NCBI GenBank assembly: GCA_002436415.1
Contig: DJMA01000029.1
Location: 124,001-188,000 of the forward strand
Direction of reading: 5' to 3'
DNA length: 64,000 bases
From: Bdellovibrionaceae bacterium UBA6502
GTDB taxonomy: Bacteria; Bdellovibrionota; Bdellovibrionia; Bdellovibrionales; UBA840
The translations under genes and the position numbers were made by a program. Below are positions 61,514-64,000 of this stretch, one piece after another (positions within the stretch are counted from its first letter, which is position 1; every line of letters starts with the position of its first letter). A model generated the notes under the pieces. That model was not told where the DNA came from, did not search any database, and saw only the letters and a list, made by a program, of their open reading frames with translations.

Positions 61514-62391
61514 TTTCCATTTTCTTTTTCATAACAACTAAGGCCTTGGCGAGTAGTTGCTGCGGACAAAGCAACAGTGGAGTGCCTTTGCTTAGCATGG
61601 GTCAGGAATTTTTTCTTTCCAGTAGTCTTTCTCACTCAGAAAGCATAGGAAGAGTTTATTCAGGGGAAGAGTTTTTTGTTTGGGATGGCAAACAACGAAG
61701 CCAACAAAGTTTAAGTTTGAACTCGGCAGCTATGATTAATGATCGCTCGCAATGGGCTTTTACAACAGCAGTAGTCACTGGAAGCTTTACTGATAACAAT
61801 CAATCCAGCTCAAGAACTCACCTAGCAGATAGTAGTTTAGTTTATACCTATGAGGTTTTGCCTGAATACGAATACTCGAAATGGAAGCCTGTGGTTTATT
61901 TAAGTGGGTTAGTAAATCTTCCCACTGGAAACTCCATTTACTCTGAATCAAATCTCAGCGAAGGCGCTGACGTAACAGGCTTTGACCAATGGGGGGCTGG
62001 TTTTGTGCTTAGTTTAAAAAAAGCCTATTTCCCTCTACAAATCATTAGCCAATTTAAAGTATTAAAGCTCTTTGGTAGAGCCTTTGATCAAGTGCGAGTC
62101 TCAGATTTTATAGACAGCTCGGCAAGTCTTCAACTTAGCTATGCCTCTAGTTTTTACCAGCTAAGCTTCTTAACGGGTTTGAGCTACTCACAGCTTAGTG
62201 AAAGAAGAATTTCACCGGGCTCAAGATCTGAAAAATCCGAATCCACAAGTGTTAATCTAGGAATTCAAAGAAGCTTTGCCAATGAAACCGCAATAAGTCT
62301 TAACTACAGCGATCAAACTTGGTTAGGAAAACCACAAAATACAATACTTGGAAAAAGTATTAGTCTTAATTTTCAAAAAAATTATTATTAA
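61495..62391 (+). CDS. Predicted outer-membrane beta-barrel protein
   Basis: A 298-residue exported protein (signal RILLVSIFFFITTKALAS) whose mature N-terminus begins with two adjacent Cys (SSCCGQSNSG). The rest is a run of amphipathic beta-strands rich in Ser, Thr and aromatic residues, ending with an aromatic (KNYY). This fits an outer-membrane barrel such as a small porin or receptor. The start at 61495 overlaps the YtkA-like gene by 19 bases. No specific family is recognised; the Cys pair may bind metal. Confidence 0.65.
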   Translation: MARILLVSIFFFITTKALASSCCGQSNSGVPLLSMGQEFFLSSSLSHSESIGRVYSGEEFFVWDGKQRSQQSLSLNSAAMINDRSQWAFTTAVVTGSFTDNNQSSSRTHLADSSLVYTYEVLPEYEYSKWKPVVYLSGLVNLPTGNSIYSESNLSEGADVTGFDQWGAGFVLSLKKAYFPLQIISQFKVLKLFGRAFDQVRVSDFIDSSASLQLSYASSFYQLSFLTGLSYSQLSERRISPGSRSEKSESTSVNLGIQRSFANETAISLNYSDQTWLGKPQNTILGKSISLNFQKNYY

Positions 62392-62405
62392 ATAAGGAGA
62401 TATAT

Positions 62406-62996
62406 ATGAAATCATTAATTTTAGGTCTTTTTTTATTGCCACAAATTGCTCTTGCTCATTGTCCGAATTCAATATTTTTTCAAGGCAAAGAGTATTGCAC
62501 AATGGTCCAATGGAGTGCTGCCTCCATTCCTGATCATTGGAATGTAGCCGGTGGAAGTATGCCCTCACCCTATTTAATTCCGATGCGTACGAATCCTAAA
62601 AAACACATTTTCTCAAATGTAAGCTTTCAAATTTGGGAAAAAGGAGACGCTAGCCATAGCCCAGTTCAAATTGAAAATTTACATATCTTCCCATATATGA
62701 TTATGGATAATTCAATGAACCACTCCACAAAGTTTTCAAATCATTTTGATAAAGAAACAGGGACATATGTTTTAGAAAACATTGCTTTTCACCAAATGAA
62801 AGGCTGCTGGAGTTTTCGTTACACTTTTACCGATGATTTAAGACTTGAAAGCAGTGAGTTTTTAACTGGTATTTCTGAGTTTGTTAACCTAAGCAAGGAA
62901 GAACAATCTGCTTTAGCCTCAAAATGCGAAAACCAAAGCACATCTCCAAGTCACGGTCATCACAATCATCACGATCATGGAAATCATGAAATGTAG
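62406..62996 (+). CDS. His-rich exported protein, putative metal-binding
   Basis: A 196-residue exported protein (signal MKSLILGLFLLPQIALA) with Met/His-rich stretches (GDASHSPVQIENLHIFPYM, MIMDNSMNHSTKFSN) and a C-terminal tail GHHNHHDHGNHE that should bind copper, zinc or nickel. Four Cys residues (HCPN, YCTM, GCWSF, KCENQ) add to this. It is the last gene of the cluster after tonB, supporting a metal-homeostasis theme. No family is recognised. Confidence 0.7.
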   Translation: MKSLILGLFLLPQIALAHCPNSIFFQGKEYCTMVQWSAASIPDHWNVAGGSMPSPYLIPMRTNPKKHIFSNVSFQIWEKGDASHSPVQIENLHIFPYMIMDNSMNHSTKFSNHFDKETGTYVLENIAFHQMKGCWSFRYTFTDDLRLESSEFLTGISEFVNLSKEEQSALASKCENQSTSPSHGHHNHHDHGNHEM

Positions 62997-63014
62997 AGCT
63001 ACTGCTATTGATCA

Positions 63015-63046
63015 AACAAGAAGGATCGTAAAAACTCCTTCTTGTT
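63015..63046. terminator. Possible terminator hairpin
   Basis: AACAAGAAGGA and TCCTTCTTGTT form a perfect 11-bp inverted repeat around a 10-base loop, 19 bases after the His-rich gene. There is no clear T run on either strand, so it may be a weak or factor-assisted terminator between convergent genes. Confidence 0.45.
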
Positions 63047-63118
63047 CTGCATTTAAGGTTTTAGTTTCTATGGTTCTTAAACTTAATCAATGACACTATT
63101 TTTGTTTTACGAGAAGTA

Positions 63119-64000
63119 CTATTTAACTTCTACATAACCTGCCTGCATATCTACATCATACAAACCTGAAGCAGAGTCGAAAGCTCTAATGTATCCATAA
63201 ATGAAATACACTATGGATTTTCCCTGATATTCCGCAACAGTAGGCTCTCCAATAGTAATGATATTTCCAATTTGTAAGTTCGGGTCATTAGCCAATACTT
63301 TTACAGGTGTGGACCAATTGCTCGCATTTGCGTACTCACTAGCACTGTGCCCTCCCGAGTATACACTGAACCAAACCGAAGGATTAGAGCTTCCACTCCT
63401 AGTAAAGAGCAATGACTCTCCTGTGAAAAAGGGTTGAATTTCATCACTCTCACCAGCGATGTTAACCGGCGAAGGAAGAACCACTTTTGTCCAAGTACCA
63501 TTGGGGAAACTTCCACTTTGTAAAACATGAACAGATATTTCACCATGATCTCCACCAGAATCAAACTCATCATCAACCCAGATACTTTGAATTTGTTTCG
63601 CATCATTGTAGAACAAATGTGAGTTCCCCTGAGTTCCTGCAATTCCATCAAGACCAAGATTGCCAAAATTTACAAGCTGTGATGGAAATGGACTAGAACG
63701 CACTGGGTGCGTACCTGGTGTTGAGCTTGCTACAAAGCTACCCAATATATTATTTTTTCCCAATTCAATCTGAGTGGTATAAACATCAAAATAACTTTGT
63801 GCATCGGCACTACCATTAGCATCAAAGTCCACCATATCAGGGTCCGTTGGATCATCAAAAGTGTAAGTCATAGTTGCTGTACCATCACCGTTCATCATAA
63901 AACTCATTCCATAAGGATTGATTAATGCGTCTCCCTGATCATCGAAAGCAATATAGAAAGGTTCTTTAAAACTTCCGTCAGCTTGCCGTTTAAAACCATA
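63119..64000 (-). CDS. Exported protein fragment, truncated by the window edge
   Basis: The reading frame is open through the right window edge; the first Met at 63907 lies well inside it. The visible 293 residues contain short repeating units such as GDGTATMTY and DANGSADAQ, and the Asp/Gly-rich sequence ADGSFKEPFYIAFDDQGDA at the window end. These fit an extracellular beta-propeller or repeat protein. The N-terminus with any signal peptide lies outside the window, so the function cannot be assigned. Confidence 0.6.
   Translation of the reverse strand, partial: YGFKRQADGSFKEPFYIAFDDQGDALINPYGMSFMMNGDGTATMTYTFDDPTDPDMVDFDANGSADAQSYFDVYTTQIELGKNNILGSFVASSTPGTHPVRSSPFPSQLVNFGNLGLDGIAGTQGNSHLFYNDAKQIQSIWVDDEFDSGGDHGEISVHVLQSGSFPNGTWTKVVLPSPVNIAGESDEIQPFFTGESLLFTRSGSSNPSVWFSVYSGGHSASEYANASNWSTPVKVLANDPNLQIGNIITIGEPTVAEYQGKSIVYFIYGYIRAFDSASGLYDVDMQAGYVEVK

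Noticed and set aside
1..64000. tRNA, rRNA, CRISPR arrays, insertion sequences and prophage genes
   Set aside because: None seen by eye: no tRNA T-arm consensus with an acceptor stem, no spaced direct repeats, no transposase or integrase motif. A tRNAscan or Infernal run would be decisive.

Overview
The window is about 64 kb of low-GC, gene-dense Gram-negative chromosome. Its families point to the Bdellovibrionota/deltaproteobacterial group: a TIGR02147-type regulator, many secreted or lipoprotein genes of unknown family, a stand-alone PHA-regulator DNA-binding protein, a sigma-54 activator with a PocR-like sensor, and a solitary mreB. The genus is inferred. Nothing in the sequence proves a predatory lifestyle. 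I see no insertion sequence, prophage, CRISPR array, tRNA or rRNA, so this reads as core chromosome.

Layout. 0-5 kb: a minus-strand stress operon prkA-yeaH-spoVR. 5-8.5 kb: a TIGR02147-type regulator followed by a secreted HExxH protein and two small exported proteins. 8.7-15.7 kb: envelope lipoproteins (TPR protein, LolB-like protein, COG3014-like protein, LpoB), an orphan pseudopilin and a PhaR-type regulator. 15.9-20.3 kb: mreB followed by a sigma-like gene, an anti-sigma-like gene and a HAMP membrane protein. 20.4-29.4 kb: glpD, a HAD phosphatase, and the tight operon xseA-xseB-ispA-tlyA-(patatin-like)-pepP. 29.6-34.9 kb: small orphan genes, two large secreted proteins of unknown function and, between the latter, a previously unmarked structured RNA that looks like 6S RNA. 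35-40.6 kb: a class A penicillin-binding protein and uvrA. 42-44.3 kb: a sigma-54 activator next to a clear sigma-54 promoter that drives a small orphan gene. 44.4-54.7 kb: peptidoglycan recycling genes (amgK-murU, anmK, nagZ) with a response regulator, a TadE/G-like protein and two peptide-ABC permeases. 55-63 kb: a BtuFCD-like ABC importer with two complementary LpxD-like genes inside the operon, then tonB and a metal-related exported cluster. The right edge cuts a minus-strand exported protein.

Themes. Cell-wall metabolism is concentrated here: LpoB, PBP1A, MreB, NagZ, AnmK, AmgK and MurU together cover synthesis and much of the MurU salvage route. The most unusual observations are: (i) an LpxD pair in which one copy keeps the catalytic His but lacks the N-terminal domain, and the other has the N-terminal domain but carries Ala at the His position; (ii) an xseA reading frame whose conserved N-terminus can only start at a non-canonical codon (AUC with a good ribosome-binding site); (iii) the 6S-like RNA at about 32978-33168; (iv) a patatin-like lipoprotein that has lost its nucleophile; and (v) the sigma-54 activator/promoter pair.
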